The translations under genes were made by a program, and so were the position numbers. The notes beneath the pieces are model-generated. The model did not search any database. It had not been told where the DNA came from and worked only from the letters and a program-made list of their open reading frames with translations. A DNA stretch of 21,242 nucleotides from Anaerolineae bacterium (lineage in GTDB: Bacteria > Chloroflexota > Anaerolineae > JAADDB01): the NCBI GenBank assembly GCA_015486895.1, contig WFQT01000114.1, positions 1 to 21,242 of the forward strand. Reading direction: 5' to 3'. Shown in pieces: positions 20,710 to 21,242 of this stretch (position 1 is its first letter; each line of letters starts with the position of its first letter).

Positions 20710-21242
20710 GGCCGGGCAGCCTGTTTCCTCTCTGTTTCCGTTGAGAGTGCCTCAATTACCCACACCATATCCTGGTTTCCATCCCCTGCCACCTCGAACC
20801 GGACATGAGGTTTGCCCTCACGCACAGCGGAGCTCTCCGACAACCTTCTTCCGGCGGCTTGCACGGTTTCTTCACCTCACGCCTGGTATAGCTTGCCACA
20901 TCAGGCCAGCGTCAAGTGTTGTCTCCGCTTGGCTCTCAGGTATAGTCTGCGCTGACCTTCTCGTGAGTTTTCTATGGGTGGAATTGGCCTTTCGGCATGC
21001 ACCATCACTTACAGTCTCGCTCAACTTGGTTGTAGTAGGGCCCCTTCCCTCCGATAAGGTTGTGTTGCCCTTATCATCTTCAGTACTATGAGCCCCTCCG
21101 ACTTCTCATCCGGTTTCTCTCTGGCTTTCACTTCTTCAGCTTACACTTGCCCTGTGCGCAAGTACAGTGTACCAGCGATTACGATGGGTGTGGACCACCG
21201 ACCGAATGAGACCTCTCCTGTTCCGTCGCCTACTTTCACCAC
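20710..21242 (-). mobile_element. Group II intron relic with reverse-transcriptase gene deleted (continues past window)
   Basis: On the minus strand the high-coordinate half resembles the leader before an intron-encoded reverse transcriptase: GAGAAGTCGGAGGGGCTCAT, then GGAGGGAAGGGGCCCTACTA. About 100 bases later a frame reads GQRRLYLRAKRRQ, like the N-terminus of such proteins (QRKLYLRAK-x-x). It then jumps, within some 60 bases, to sequence resembling the intron 3' part: GTGCGTGAGGGCAAACCTCA followed by TGTCCGGTTCGAGG (domain V-like), GATGGAAACCAGG and TGAGGCACTCTCAACGGAAA. No RT catalytic domain is present. The assignment rests on remembered intron sequences, not a search. The 5' end lies beyond 21242. 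Confidence 0.5.

Noticed and set aside
20562..20864. A 100-codon minus-strand frame over the intron relic and attC site 11
   Set aside because: It runs through both the intron 3' module and the attC-like inverted repeat, has no ribosome-binding site and its sequence is explained by those two non-coding elements.

Overview
The window looks like chromosomal DNA of a bacterium, most likely a Chloroflexota (Anaerolineae-type) organism. This is inferred from a coenzyme F420 ligase gene next to a long RecD2 helicase, intermediate base composition, a CGTGTTG heptamer repeat of a kind I associate with this phylum, and the style of the small hypothetical proteins. Nothing in the window fixes the taxonomy. 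Every gene I can support lies on the minus strand, so transcription runs from high to low coordinates.

Positions 1-6,815 are ordinary chromosome: a partial cofE (F420-0:L-glutamate ligase), an alkaline-phosphatase-superfamily phosphodiesterase tightly coupled to recD2, and a soluble GAF-GAF histidine kinase. Positions 6,816-7,338 hold no convincing gene, only a heptamer repeat, hairpins and a possible gene relic.

From about 7,340 to 18,300 the window reads as an integron-type gene cassette array. Short one- or two-gene units, all on the minus strand, are separated by imperfect inverted repeats of 55-132 bp. These have the layout of attC recombination sites: outer 7-mers close to RYYYAAC...GTTRRRY, inner L boxes, and one unpaired extra base that is always on the stop-codon side. 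I count nine such sites, one weak one, and another at 20,564-20,691. Cassette contents include HicAB, MazEF, RelE/Phd-like, TumE-type, DUF4258/YgiT-like and DUF2283-linked toxin-antitoxin pairs. There are also a nucleotidyltransferase, two lipoproteins (one a seven-bladed propeller), a membrane protein and several unknowns. No integrase gene is visible, so within the window this is a CALIN-like array.

The array shows decay. Two cassette genes are each interrupted by one in-frame TAG, the TumE gene has a frameshift near its 3' end, and the mazE and TumE-partner genes appear to start with ATT and ATA. A 325-bp direct repeat (about 96% identical) sits at 8,495-8,820 and 9,487-9,811. Both copies carry a near-consensus promoter pointing into the downstream cassette, and both begin at an attC-like core.

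Positions 18,300-20,540 carry a DIP1984-family protein, a small membrane protein and an alpha/beta hydrolase without clear attC sites between them. The right end (about 20,710-21,242) looks like a group II intron relic whose reverse-transcriptase gene has been almost entirely deleted. It lies directly against the last attC-like site.
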